Assembly (NCBI GenBank): GCA_030849465.1
Contig: JARVLF010000005.1
Span: forward strand, 62,001 to 126,000
Source: Moesziomyces globuligerus
Taxonomy: Eukaryota > Basidiomycota > Ustilaginomycetes > Ustilaginales > Ustilaginaceae
DNA: 64,000 bases
Direction of reading: 5' to 3'
Position numbers and translations under genes: made by a program. The notes under the pieces are model-generated. The model had not been told where the DNA came from, did not search any database, and saw only the letters and a program-made list of their open reading frames with translations. Numbering within the stretch: position 1 is the first letter of the stretch; each line of letters begins with the position of its first letter. Below are positions 52,870 through 62,680 of this stretch, piece by piece.

Positions 52870-54543
52870 TTAGGACTTCTTCTCGTCGATGGCCTCGTTG
52901 GAGGAGGCGAAGTTCCTGTCGCCGACGTGTTCGATGCTGTCCTCGTCGTCGACGTTCCTGGCCTTCTTTTCGTGGGCGAGATGTTCGGGGTCCTGATCGC
53001 CTGCACCGGGGATGGTGGCAGGAAGGGCGTTTTCGAACTCTGCGCCCTTGAATTCCCAGCCAAAGGTGACGACGATGATGAGATAGGCGCAGACCGTGCC
53101 GAGGAGGATGGCGCTGACGCGAGCGTAGGCCGGAATGAACTCCTCGACAGTTGCAGGGGCGCCGGGGAACCACTTGGGGTTACGGTCCTTGAGGTTATCG
53201 CCACCGGTAGCTTCGATCTGCGACGAGGCCGACGAAGCCGCATTACCCAGCTGATACGCCAGGCCAGAGTAGGTGGCGCGGAATGCGGGCGGAGCGATCT
53301 CGGAGAGGTAGATGGGGACCACACCCCATGCGCCCTGCACGCCGAATTGAAGAAAGAAAGCACCGGCCGACAAGGCACCGAAGCTGTGCGGGAGGATCCA
53401 GGCGGGGATGAGTGCTCCCGTCATAATGACAAACATGATGATCGTAAGACGACGGCCGAGATACTGCGAGAGATAGCCGGCCACCATGCCGCCCGAGATA
53501 GCACCGCAGTTGCTGATGATGGTCGCCTTTGATGCTTGCTGGCTGGTGAGCAGTTTGGACTTCTGGAGGATGGTCGGGTAGAGATCCTGGCTCGAGTGCG
53601 AGAGGAAGTTGAAGCCGGTCATGAGAAGGATGCCATAGATGCAGCGAAGCCAGTGCGTCCGGAGCATCTCCTTGAATTCGTGCATGAAGACCTTGCGCTT
53701 GCTCTCATGGGCCATGCCCGACTTCTCACTGGATCTTGCCGCGGCGGCTCGCTCCGCCTTCTGCCTGAGAAAGAGCTCCGACTCGGGAAGCAGCAGACGA
53801 ACGAGGGCAGCAAACGCGGACAGACCGGCGCCGACGAAGAAGAGGATGCGCCAATTGCCCGTCCTGTGCACCCAGGTGAGATTGACTGACGCCGCCAACA
53901 GATAGCCTACAGCATAGCCTTGCTGCAGGATGCCGGAGAACAACCCACGCGGTGCAGGCGACATGTTTTCGAGAGCTCCGGCCACGGCCAGCGACCACAC
54001 CCCGCCCATGAAGCAACCGAAGATCGAGCGAAGAGCGAGGAACTGTGTGTAGGTCTGAACGAAGCCGGAGCCGAGCGAGAAGACCGAGATGAGGGTAAGG
54101 TTGGCGACGAGCGGCCACTTGCGACCGTAGCGGTCCGAGAGGATGCTGTGGACGCGTGCAGATGGACGTGGAGGTGGCGAGGGTCAGGGACGGATTCCGA
54201 ATGCGTTCGGGGAGGCAGACATGTGTCGAGAAAGAGGAGAAGAAGCTACATACCCAAAGATGGCGGCACCGACGGAGCGGAAGAGGAGGGTGAGGGTGAT
54301 GGCGGTGGTGACGTCGTGAGGAGGCCTGTTGAATTGCTTCTCGAGCGCGGTGACAGAGAGCGAGACGGCGAAGAAGTCCCAGGCGTCGACGGTCCATGCG
54401 AGCCAGCCCGAGAAAAACATGGCGCCCTGAAGCGGCGTGAGCATCATGGCGAGCTTGATGGGGTTGAGCGGCGCGCCATTGCGCGCGACTCTGCGCTCCT
54501 CCTTGGAGGGCAGCTTGAAGAGACCGTGCGTAGGATCAACCAT
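52870..54543 (-). CDS. JEN1: Jen1-type monocarboxylate/proton symporter (MFS)
   Basis: Major facilitator that takes up lactate, pyruvate or related acids with protons at the plasma membrane. Two exons: 54254-54543 and 52870-54145, with a 108-nt intron (GTATGT...CCACAG). Splicing restores GAAIFG-ILSDRYGRK, the loop-2 MFS motif, and gives 521 residues. The Jen1-family signature NXX[ST]HX[ST]QDXXXT is exact as NFLSHSSQDLYPT. About 12 membrane helices can be followed, beginning FFSGWLAWTVDAWDFFAVSL and ending before an acidic cytosolic tail (DDEDSIEHVGD). The start at 54543 (MVDPTHGLFKLP) has A at -3. A TATA box lies 94 bases upstream. Expected to be induced on non-sugar carbon and repressed by glucose, by family analogy. 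Confidence 0.9.
54146..54253 (-). other. Intron in JEN1
   Basis: GTATGT donor at 54253, CCACAG acceptor at 54146, 108 nt, phase 2. Its removal rebuilds the conserved D-R-x-G-R-[KR] loop. Confidence 0.9.
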
Positions 54544-56666
54544 GGTTACGGCAATCGTGAAGGTGAAGGGGGCAGACGGATACAAGCAGGGCCACGGACG
54601 GTGGGGCAAGGGAGAAAACATCAGGGCCCGGGGGATCTTTATAGTTGCATTGGTTGGTAAGGGGTCAACGGGGCTTTTGCAACCGCCGCGACGAGAAAAA
54701 AGGCGGGGGGCCAGTGCGGAGGTGCTTTCGAGCGGAGAAGGGCGAGTGTTCGAGGGCAGCTACTGGAGCAGAAGCGTTCCGCGCGGTCGAACGGGGAGGA
54801 ACGACGAAGCGAGGGTCCCCAACGAGGCCGTCTCTGGCAATCGATTGCTCGGGGTTAGGAGGCACTTGAGCGGTGGGATACAAGACAATGGCGGAGCATG
54901 TGGACTGTGCAGTCCCAAGCTGCACGGTAAAGCGAGGGTCATGCGAGGCGAACACAGTCTGCGATCCCCATGCGAGCAAAGGGGGATCCAAGCGAGATGA
55001 TGATTGCGTGGCGGCCAAATTCCTCACGCATAGCAGTCGGTTGCACGAGAAAATGCTGCGGAAATGCCCACCACTCCCCCACGCGCGGGGATGCGCAGGC
55101 ACTTTTTCTGTGTCTGCACTTTTCGACAGCATGTTACACAAGAATTTCAAAAAAGGCCTACACGGCCGCAGAGCAGGGGCGGTCGGAGTTGAGCGCGCCG
55201 CCGACCGCCGCCACCGCAGGTTGACTAGCTCAGGCCCCAATGCCGAGCCGCCGACTCGCGCTCACGCCGCTGCAGAGTGGATCTCTCCGACTGTGCTGCA
55301 GAGCCCACGCATGCACGGTCGCCGGTCGCATCCCACTTCCCTTTCCCCCTATTTCCGTTGGGCCTCGGCTGCTCGACCGGCCCACAGGCGAGACTCATCA
55401 AAATCGTCCAATCACGCGGCCCCTGGTCATCTCGTCAACGAAGCCATCCCCACCCCCATCTTCGACTCTCGATGCAAGGCATCCGTCGCGGAACGAATCC
55501 AGAGGCCTTCTTCCGCACGCAATACTTGGTCTCTGGCGCATCGGCCTTATGCGTGACATTCTTTCACTACATGTCCGGCGTCGAGTATGTGCGCGCTTCT
55601 ACGTGCAGTAGGAGTCGGGCCATCGATTTGGTGCGATGCACATGCGCAATGCAATCGAGCAAAGCTGATTGGACAGAGTCAGGATGCATACCTGTGCGGG
55701 CCGCATCTTCGCGTGGAGACGATGCATCTGGATCTGAATCGCTCTCGGGCCAAATTTGGCAAGGATGCGCGGACAAAGACCCTTGCCGACGGTGCCGCAA
55801 TCTTCCGCGGCCCGTACGTTGCCGCTGACTCTGAAATAAATCGTCCGTGTCTTTGTGCCACTCTGAGCGAGGAATTGGCCGACCGGCTTGATGGGTCATG
55901 CCGAGCCTGCGGAACAGTCGAATTGGGGCATTGAGGGCCCGTTCTCCCCGTTGCCAGAGAGCGCATTCGGATCATTCCGATCGCTCTCATGCGTTGCCCT
56001 GACTCGCTTGCGGTTGCAGCCCGTCTCGGCTGGAAGGCAAAGTTCGGACACGTTCGGAGAGCGACCTGCTGCGCACTTGGTGGCCACCCCGTAGTCCATG
56101 TGCAACCATCGCTCGGCATCCACACTTCCGCTTCGCTACTGCACGGCCTTCCGGATGCTTCCGCAACCCCACCTCTTTGGCCACGCCTATGCACTCCATT
56201 TTGCAATACACACGGGCCCCCATGCTTACATCCATCGTAAGCAACTTCTCATTGGCTTGAGACCAATCCATCCGGGGTGACACCGTGTACAGAGGGGCCC
56301 CACCATGCGGTGCATTCCCCAAAAAGACCTCGTGGAGAAAGCGTTTGTGCGTTTGCTCCGTTCCTATCGCATCGCAGATTACAGAACTCCTCCCACGGTC
56401 TGCCTTCCGAACATCATGCCTCGCAATCGAATCTCGCGTGCACCCTTCCGACCCTCGCGTACTGTACTTTGCTTTGCCACTCCTTGCCCACTTCCCCTCT
56501 CGCACCGCTTGAACTTCCTCAGCCTGGATCAACTCGGTCACTTTGTTCTCTTTGCTGAATTGGTTGTGCGTGTGTGTGTGCACCTGACCTGCTCTTGCAA
56601 TGACGACGCAGGCGAGGCGTTCAACGTCGTTCAGCAGGGCGAAAAAAAAAAATCACGGAAAAAAGA
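54544..56666. other. Long JEN1 upstream region
   Basis: 2123 bases with no supported gene. It holds the JEN1 TATA box, GC boxes resembling Mig1/CreA sites (GCGGGG within 54703-54710; a near-palindromic CCCCACGCGCGGGG stretch about 55076-55090), and a GT microsatellite about 56567-56580. Open frames here (54873-55556 plus; 55987-56583 minus) lack coding-type codon use. Confidence 0.5.
54637..54643 (-). promoter_or_regulatory. TATA box of JEN1
   Basis: TATAAAG on the minus strand, 94 bases before the JEN1 start codon, in an otherwise GC-rich promoter. Position and sequence fit an inducible TATA promoter. Confidence 0.6.
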
Positions 56667-56771
56667 AGAGTCCTACGGGGATTGAACCCGCGACCTGCAG
56701 AATGGTCACTTTTCAAAGACCTTTCAGTTTTGAAACCGAAGTCTGCCGCTCTACTGCTGAGCTAAAGACCC
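56667..56771 (-). tRNA. tRNA, probably Arg(UCG), with intron
   Basis: Read on the minus strand from 56771. The 7-bp acceptor stem pairs GGGTCTT with AGGACTC (two G-U pairs), followed by T8, A9, a GCTC/GAGC D stem, a GCAGA/TCTGC anticodon stem and a GCGGG/CCCGT T stem around TTCAATC. With the canonical intron position after base 37, the loop reads C-T-TCG-G-T, giving anticodon UCG (Arg). The intron is 33 nt (56703-56735) and the mature length is 72 before CCA. The discriminator base would be U, which I find unusual for Arg, so the isotype is less certain than the tRNA call. It lies 216 bases downstream of the LysRS stop, same strand. Confidence 0.85.
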
Positions 56772-56987
56772 TTTCGTCAATGTGGGGTGAAAGTAACATA
56801 GATATACTCACAGCTGCGATTGAGTCCTCACCCAACGGACCTAGACCTCCTTCACCGTTGTTCATCGGTAAGGCACGCGCATTCAGACTGTGCAGAACTG
56901 TTCTGTATTCAAACGCATCAGAGCATACCGGCATCGAAAGTATCACCGACCACGGAAGCTCACAGCAAGAGCGGGGGAGCTGTTCGC

Positions 56988-58919
56988 TCAAGCCTGGGCC
57001 TCGGCCTCGGGCTCGAGCGAGGGGACAGGCTGGGCCTTGTTGTCGGTGGGCAGAGGCTTGTTGGCGGGGAAGGCGAGCACCTCCTTGATCGAGTTGGAGT
57101 CGGTGAGGAACATGACGAGACGGTCGATGCCGAGGCCCCAGCCACCGGTGGGCGGGAGACCGTGCTCGAGCGCATCGATGAAGACGTGGTCGATGCCCTG
57201 CGCCTCGTCGTCGCCCTGGTCCTTCTGGCGACTCTGCTCCTCAAAGTTGGCGCGCTGGACCCAGGGGTCGTTGAGCTCGGTGTAGGCGTTGCAGATCTCC
57301 TTGGTGGCGACAAAGACCTCGAAGCGCTCGCAGAGGCCGGGGATGTCGCGGTGACGCTTGGCCAGCGGCGACATGACCTGCGGGTGACCGACGATGAACG
57401 AAGGGTTGACGCACTGCGTCTCGATGAACTCGCCGGTCATCTTGTCGATCAGACGCGAGCAGGTGCGCGGCTCGGAGCAGTCGACGTTGTGCTTGGTCGC
57501 CAGGTCCGAGAGCCACTTGCGCGTCTCCTCGGTGTGCAGCTGATCGGCGGGAGGGAAGGTGACGTTCATCTGCTTCTCGAGCTCCTTGATCATGTCGAAG
57601 CGCTTCCAGGGCGTGGAAAAGTCGATCTCGTACTCGCGTCCGCCCTCGACGTCCTTGCCGTCCGGGTGGTACTTGATCTTGTACGAGCCCGTGACAGCCT
57701 TGACGAGGCCGGAGATCATGGACTCGGTGATGTCCATCAGGTCGTACATGTCGGCGTAGGCCATGTAGAACTCGCAGATGGAGAACTCGGGGTTGTGCGT
57801 CTGGTCGATCGACTCGTTGCGGAAGACGCGACCGATCTCGTAGACACGGTCGAGACCGCCGACGACGAGCTCCTTGAGGAAGAGCTCGGGGGCGATGCGC
57901 ATGAAGAGGTCGAGCTTGAGGTCGTTGTGGTAGGTGACAAACGGCTTTGCGGTGGCACCGCCTGCGATCTGGTTCATCATGGGCGTCTCGACCTCGAGGA
58001 AGCCGAGGTTGTCGAGGAAGCGGCGGACGTAGTTGATGACCTTTGCGCGCTTGACAAAGATGTCGCGGACGTGGTTGTTCATGATGAGGTCGAGGTAGCG
58101 CTTGCGGTGGCGCTGCTCGGTGTCGGTGAAGCCGCCCTTGTCGCCCTGGGAGGCCTTGGGGAGCATCTTGAGCGAGGGCGAGAGGAGCTTGATGGAGCGC
58201 GGGAAGATGGAGAGCTCGCCCTTCTTGGTCTTGCCGGGGACGCCGGTGACGCCGACAATGTCGCCGCGACGGAGGAGGTCGTGGATGGCGGCAAAGTCGC
58301 CGTCGGTGTGGTCCTGGAGCTGAGCGGTGATCTGGACCTTGACGCCCTCGCCGTGGAGGTCGTAGAAGCGGAGCTTCTGGCCGGCTGCGCGCATGTTGTG
58401 GAGGCGACCGGCGATGCTGACCTCCTCGTTGTCGAGGTGCTGTCCGGCCTCGAGCTTGCCCTCGTACTTGGAGATGAAGTCGGAGAGCGAGATGGAGACG
58501 TGGAACTTGTGCGGGTACGGGTCGGGGTTCTTGGACTCGCGAAGGGCGGCGATGGTCCTGAAGCGGCGCTCGTAGTACTGGTTGGGGTTGAGCTCCTCCT
58601 CGGAAGCGGCGGCGGACTTGGCGGCGCCGGCTGCGGGGGCGGGAGCCTCTGCGGCCTTGGTGGCCTTCTTGGCGTCCTTCTCGCGCTGCTTGTTGCGGCG
58701 CTTGAGCTCGGACTTGGAGACCATCTCGCCGGTGACGTCGTCCTTGACGAGGTTGACAGCGTCGGGCTGTGCGGCGGCGTCGGTGGCAGACATGTTGCGA
58801 ACGATGCTGATTGGGAAGCGGGCGGGTGTGGGAACGACGGGACGACTAGGTCGAAGGGCGACGGACGAAGGCAGCGATCTGGGAACACGAAGGAGAGATC
58901 GGGTGAATGCCGTGATCAT
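56988..58919 (-). CDS. KRS1: Lysyl-tRNA synthetase, likely two start codons (cytosolic and mitochondrial)
   Basis: Class II synthetase charging tRNA-Lys. The cytosolic form would start at 58793 ([16 protein letters not shown] at -3): 601 residues with a Lys-rich helix ([19 protein letters not shown]), an OB anticodon-binding domain, then class II motif 1 ([20 protein letters not shown]), motif 2 ([16 protein letters not shown]) and motif 3 ([16 protein letters not shown]). An in-frame ATG at 58919, with T at -3, adds 42 residues ([20 protein letters not shown]...) rich in Arg/Ser/Pro with no acidic residue, a typical matrix-targeting sequence. A weak first start and a strong second one fit leaky scanning from one mRNA, serving both compartments; this is inference. 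The frame is also open up to 59072. Confidence 0.93.
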   Translation of the reverse strand: MITAFTRSLLRVPRSLPSSVALRPSRPVVPTPARFPISIVRNMSATDAAAQPDAVNLVKDDVTGEMVSKSELKRRNKQREKDAKKATKAAEAPAPAAGAAKSAAASEEELNPNQYYERRFRTIAALRESKNPDPYPHKFHVSISLSDFISKYEGKLEAGQHLDNEEVSIAGRLHNMRAAGQKLRFYDLHGEGVKVQITAQLQDHTDGDFAAIHDLLRRGDIVGVTGVPGKTKKGELSIFPRSIKLLSPSLKMLPKASQGDKGGFTDTEQRHRKRYLDLIMNNHVRDIFVKRAKVINYVRRFLDNLGFLEVETPMMNQIAGGATAKPFVTYHNDLKLDLFMRIAPELFLKELVVGGLDRVYEIGRVFRNESIDQTHNPEFSICEFYMAYADMYDLMDITESMISGLVKAVTGSYKIKYHPDGKDVEGGREYEIDFSTPWKRFDMIKELEKQMNVTFPPADQLHTEETRKWLSDLATKHNVDCSEPRTCSRLIDKMTGEFIETQCVNPSFIVGHPQVMSPLAKRHRDIPGLCERFEVFVATKEICNAYTELNDPWVQRANFEEQSRQKDQGDDEAQGIDHVFIDALEHGLPPTGGWGLGIDRLVMFLTDSNSIKEVLAFPANKPLPTDNKAQPVPSLEPEAEAQA

Positions 58920-60194
58920 CCAAAGCTCCAAGGGGTCGGCTTGAGCAGGAGGATAGGCGAGGTGGGTCGAAGGAGTGGAACCAGAAAGCGAACCGGAAGA
59001 GACGTGACTGGCAGACGAAGGGTGGTCTGTTGCTGGTGGAGGTCGAAGAAGGAACGATTGGGCGTCGGACAAGCTGGAAGCAACGGAAAAAAAGCCGCTG
59101 CTCTGACTTTGGCATGTGCAGAGAGAGCGAGCGAGGGCGCCAGGACGAAGCGAAGCGTCTCGACTTGGCTTGCAATTTTTTCAGAGGCGCTCCCGTGTGA
59201 TTCAACTTGGCGCTCGTCTAGCACGCGAGTTGACTCGACTCGAAGGTGCTTTCAATTTGGTCTTCGGTCTAACAAACGTCCCCGTAAAAAGCATCGCCGA
59301 TGGCATCAGGACAGAATCCGATGCGAGCTGCCACGGTGGCCGCGTTGAGCTTGGTGCACAAGCGCAGCTTCACTTGTCGACGCGCAGTGTGCTTGCGACT
59401 CGCCATGCGAGCTGCGCTTCCCCACAATGGCGACATCCGAGTGTGCGCGTCCCACTTGGAGACAGCGACGGTTGACCGACGTGCAGTGACTTACAGTATC
59501 TCCGTACGCTTAAAAGCTCCGGGCGTTTGGACGAGACCCTTGCACAGCGTAGAGTACAGGGAGAGCAAGCTCCGGATGCGTTGCGTGAGCTCTCGACTCT
59601 GCTACGATGAGGCTGAACCCTGGAGCGGCAGGAGCGGCAGGCACAAATGCACCAAGTCACAGAGGCACAGAGGCACAGAGGCGCTGCAAACACAGAGGGG
59701 GCGCGCATGTCGAAACGCGCGTGCTTAGCTGAATGGGGGCGGATGGGCGTATCGCGGCCAGTCCAACTCAAAAAATAACCGCCGACCCCGAGCGAGCCGA
59801 GCGAGCGAGTGGAGCGGAAAACGTGCACAGACTGCTGACGGCTGACCCGCTCCGTTCGGCGAGCCTCCGCAGAGTGGCGGAAGCTCCTATACTTTTTCCA
59901 GCCGCGATTCTCTTCCACGGCAATTGGCGCATCCACGCCGCCGTGCAGCGCATCTGGAGCGGCAGTCACCTCTCTCGCGTGGAAGCTCCGAACTGCAAGA
60001 CACTCCGACCTCCTCCTCCTCAACCGCCCGTCCCCTCACGCCTTGTCAACCATATATCAACCCGCTGCCTCCCAGCTGACCGCACTGCTGTAGCACGTAC
60101 TATCTCTGCTCGTGCTTCCCTCCTCACCTCACCTTTCCGCGGCACAAGCCTCAAACTCGACGCACACATCTCCACTCGCCACTCGTCCATCGCC
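58920..60194. other. Divergent promoter region, LysRS and DPL1
   Basis: 1275 bases, no gene seen. Includes the CACAGAGG tandem repeat (listed) and a TATATC element at about 60052-60058, some 140 bases before the DPL1 start. The DPL1 frame is open upstream to 59733, but that part lacks coding-type codons. Confidence 0.55.
59658..59681. repeat. CACAGAGG tandem repeat
   Basis: Three exact 8-base copies in tandem, in the LysRS-DPL1 intergenic region. No function assigned. Confidence 0.8.
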
Positions 60195-61973
60195 ATGGCG
60201 GCCCGAACGCCAGCTCGAGAGGCGGCGGCAGCCAAGATCAAGGACCTCTCCTCCGCCGTCGCCTCCTCATCAAAGAACATCAACCGCACGCCGCTCTCCG
60301 AAGACGGCCTCCTCCTATCCGCTCTCCGCATGCTCGCCACCTTCGACAACGCCAAGAACGCTCTCTTTGCCTTGGTCGTCTACCGCTACACCACCCGCCT
60401 CCTCCGCCATCTCAAGGTCTACGGCGTCTCCGAGAGCCTCTTCCAGCTCTACCGCGCCATCTCGGCGCGCGCATTTGCGCTCCTCCTCAAGACGCCCGCC
60501 GCACGCCGCAAGGTCAAGCGCGAGCTCGACTCGGCCATCGCAGACGTCGAGGCCAAGATCGTCCCGCGCCCCAAGCATCTCGAGATCAACCGCCAGCTGC
60601 CCCAGCTCGGCAAGGAGACCGAATGGATCCGCGGCGAGATGGCCAAGCTCCAGACCATGGAGGCCGGCGTCGACGCCAAGATCGTCGATGCCGAGTGGCA
60701 GAACCGAGACGGTCAGATGGTCTGGAAGGGCGGCAAGGTCTCGGGCGCCGTCTACCACGGTGGCGACGACCTCAGCGAGCTCCTCGCCGACTCGATCAAG
60801 CAGTTCCTCGTCTCCAACCCGCTTCACCCCGACGTCTTCCCCGGCGTGCGCAAGATGGAGGCCGAGATCGTCTCGATGGTGCTGCGCATGTACAACGCGC
60901 CCGCCTCGGCCGTCGGCGCCACCTCTTCGGGCGGCACCGAGTCCATCTTGCTTTCGTGTCTCGCCATGCGCGAATGGGCGCGTGCCACCAAGGGCATCAA
61001 GGAGCCCGAGCTCATCGTCAGCGTCTCGGCGCACGCCGCCTTTGACAAGGCGGGCCAGTACTTTGGCATCAAGGTGCACCACATCCCCGTCGACCCCATC
61101 ACCCGCAAGGTCCAGGTCGGCCGCGTCGCCCGCGCCATCAACCGCAACACGATCGGCCTCGTCGGCTCCGCACCCAACTTCCCCGACGGCGTCATCGACG
61201 ACATCCCCAACCTCGCCAAGCTCGCCAAGCGCCACAACGTGCTCCTGCACGTCGACTGCTGTCTCGGCTCCTTCCTCGTGCCCTTCCTCGACAAGGCGGG
61301 CTTCGAGACCGAGCCCTTCGACTTCCGCATCGACGGCGTCACCTCGATCTCGTGCGACACGCACAAGTACGGCTTTGGCCCCAAGGGCCTCTCCACCATC
61401 CTCTACCGCAGCGCCGAGCTGCGCCGCTTCCAGTACTACGTCAAGACCGACTGGCCCGGAGGCGTGTATGCTACACCGACGCTCTCGGGCTCGCGTCCTG
61501 GCTCGTTGATCGCAGGCACCTGGACTGCCATGATGAAGCTCGGCGAGTCTGGGTACGTGCAGTCGTGCCGCGACATTGTCGGCGCCGCCAAGGAGATCCA
61601 CACGCGCATCGAACGCGAGATCCCAGAGCTCTTTGTGCTCGGAAAGCCCATCGTCTCGGTCGTCGCCTTTGGCTCCGCCGCTCCCAACGTCTCGATCTAC
61701 GACGTCGGCGACCACATGTCCAAGAACGGATGGCACATGAACGGTCTCTCGGGCGACGTCCCCGCCATCCACATCGCCGTCACCCGTCTCACCATCCCCG
61801 TCGTCGACGAGTTTGTCAGGGATCTCAAGGCCGCCGTCGCCCAGGCGAGATCAGTGTTCAGTGGCAACAAGGGTTCCATGGCTACGCTCTACGGTCTTGG
61901 CTCGGGCGTCTCGGCGACAGCGATCGTTGGCCAGCTCGCGACCCGCTTCATCGACACGCTCTACCTCATCTAG
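60195..61973 (+). CDS. DPL1: Sphingosine-1-phosphate lyase
   Basis: Cleaves phosphorylated long-chain bases to a fatty aldehyde and phosphoethanolamine with pyridoxal phosphate, at the endoplasmic reticulum. From 60195 (MAARTPAREAAAAK) the product is 592 residues, the same size as the yeast enzyme. A hydrophobic N-terminal segment (ALFALVVYRYTTRLLRHL, about 60-75) is the expected membrane anchor. The group II decarboxylase fold follows: TSSGGTESILLSCLAMREW for cofactor phosphate binding, HVDCCLGSFLVPF, and SCDTHKYGFGPKG, whose Lys (about residue 390) binds the cofactor. Start context is CGCC ATG G. The downstream neighbour is a convergent small gene. Confidence 0.95.
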   Translation: MAARTPAREAAAAKIKDLSSAVASSSKNINRTPLSEDGLLLSALRMLATFDNAKNALFALVVYRYTTRLLRHLKVYGVSESLFQLYRAISARAFALLLKTPAARRKVKRELDSAIADVEAKIVPRPKHLEINRQLPQLGKETEWIRGEMAKLQTMEAGVDAKIVDAEWQNRDGQMVWKGGKVSGAVYHGGDDLSELLADSIKQFLVSNPLHPDVFPGVRKMEAEIVSMVLRMYNAPASAVGATSSGGTESILLSCLAMREWARATKGIKEPELIVSVSAHAAFDKAGQYFGIKVHHIPVDPITRKVQVGRVARAINRNTIGLVGSAPNFPDGVIDDIPNLAKLAKRHNVLLHVDCCLGSFLVPFLDKAGFETEPFDFRIDGVTSISCDTHKYGFGPKGLSTILYRSAELRRFQYYVKTDWPGGVYATPTLSGSRPGSLIAGTWTAMMKLGESGYVQSCRDIVGAAKEIHTRIEREIPELFVLGKPIVSVVAFGSAAPNVSIYDVGDHMSKNGWHMNGLSGDVPAIHIAVTRLTIPVVDEFVRDLKAAVAQARSVFSGNKGSMATLYGLGSGVSATAIVGQLATRFIDTLYLI

Positions 61974-62025
61974 TCGGTCTCGATCCGTGCAATTTGTAGA
62001 GATTTGATTCGCTTCGAAGACTGAC

Positions 62026-62138
62026 TTTTCGTGCTACATTGTCGAAGCAGGTGTGTGCAGGATCTAGCGTGAGTGGTGCTTCGAACCATGCTTTTCACCC
62101 TGCATCGTCGAGGCAGGAGTGTGCTGGAATCTAGCGTG
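62026..62138. repeat. Imperfect direct repeat pair downstream of DPL1
   Basis: Copy 1 at 62026-62071 and copy 2 at 62092-62138 share TTTTC, a GTCGA(A/G)GCAGG core and an ATCTAGCGTG end, offset by about 66 bases. Copy 2 contains the proposed stop codon of the small minus-strand gene. Confidence 0.75.
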
Positions 62139-62680
62139 CAGTTTTGGACGGTGTCGATGCTGCCAGGCTTGGGCGCACAAAGATGCGGATGAGAAAGATG
62201 ACGATGCTGGCGACAAGGATGTCGCAGCGGCCGATCACGCTGGTAGGCTGCGGCGACGGGTTTAAGCAAAATGCTGACGCTGACGAGACGGTTGAGCACT
62301 ACGAGAAGCGGTGACATCAGCGGGGGACGGGGACGATGGGTTGTGTAAAACGAGAAAGAGGTAGCACTTACTGATTCGAACTGGCAAACGTGGACGAGGA
62401 GGTGGTAGCAACCCGATTTGTGAGGATGAGGTTTGCTGTGGGGGTTTTATAGGAGTCTGTGGTCGAGGTAGCACATTTTTGCCTTGATTTCCTTGATGAA
62501 GGAGTCGAAGGGGGGATCGATGTGGTAGCGGACGGTGATTTCGTGGCACCATTCGCCGCATTGCCAGCTGTGGCAGATGCAGACACGGTCGTCTTCGTGG
62601 AGCTCGACGAGGAAGCCGACGACCTGTTCGTTGGGCACCGTCCACTTGACCTCGACGGTAGCAGGCGATTCCTCTAGCAT
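62131..62680 (-). CDS. Small unidentified gene, exon structure unresolved
   Basis: I do not recognise this protein. From the ATG at 62680 (A at -3) a 77-codon frame with strong C/G third positions runs to a TAA at 62447: MLEESPATVEVKWTVP, then a Cys/His/Trp-rich centre (CICHSWQCGEWCH). Downstream a clear intron is visible (62299-62371, GTAAGT donor, CTGAT branch-like site, TCGTAG acceptor, 73 nt). The exon after it (62131-62298) is open in the same phase and codes a probable membrane helix (CDILVASIVIFLIRIFV) before a TAG. The in-frame TAA separates the two parts. It could be removed only by a 39-nt GT-AG segment (62436-62474), which is very short. Alternatives: a 77-residue protein with a spliced 3' UTR, a different upstream exon (an ATG lies in CCACCATGTC near 62756), or a broken gene. 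Confidence 0.5.
62299..62371 (-). other. Probable intron in the small gene
   Basis: GTAAGT donor, CTGAT about 20 bases before the TCGTAG acceptor, 73 nt. Matches the size and sites of the other introns in this window. Confidence 0.65.

Noticed and set aside
51714..53378. 554-codon minus-strand frame running through the JEN1 3' end
   Set aside because: Its upper part is JEN1 in the wrong frame, and the lower part has no coding-type codon use or domain.
54873..55556. 227-codon plus-strand frame upstream of JEN1
   Set aside because: No recognisable family and no third-position bias; lies in promoter-like sequence.
55987..56583. 198-codon minus-strand frame near the tRNA
   Set aside because: Codon use is unlike the real genes, it begins in a GT/CA microsatellite, and it has no domain.
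59733..60194. N-terminal extension of the DPL1 frame
   Set aside because: Codon use is not coding-like, and the start at 60195 gives the normal enzyme length with a good start context.
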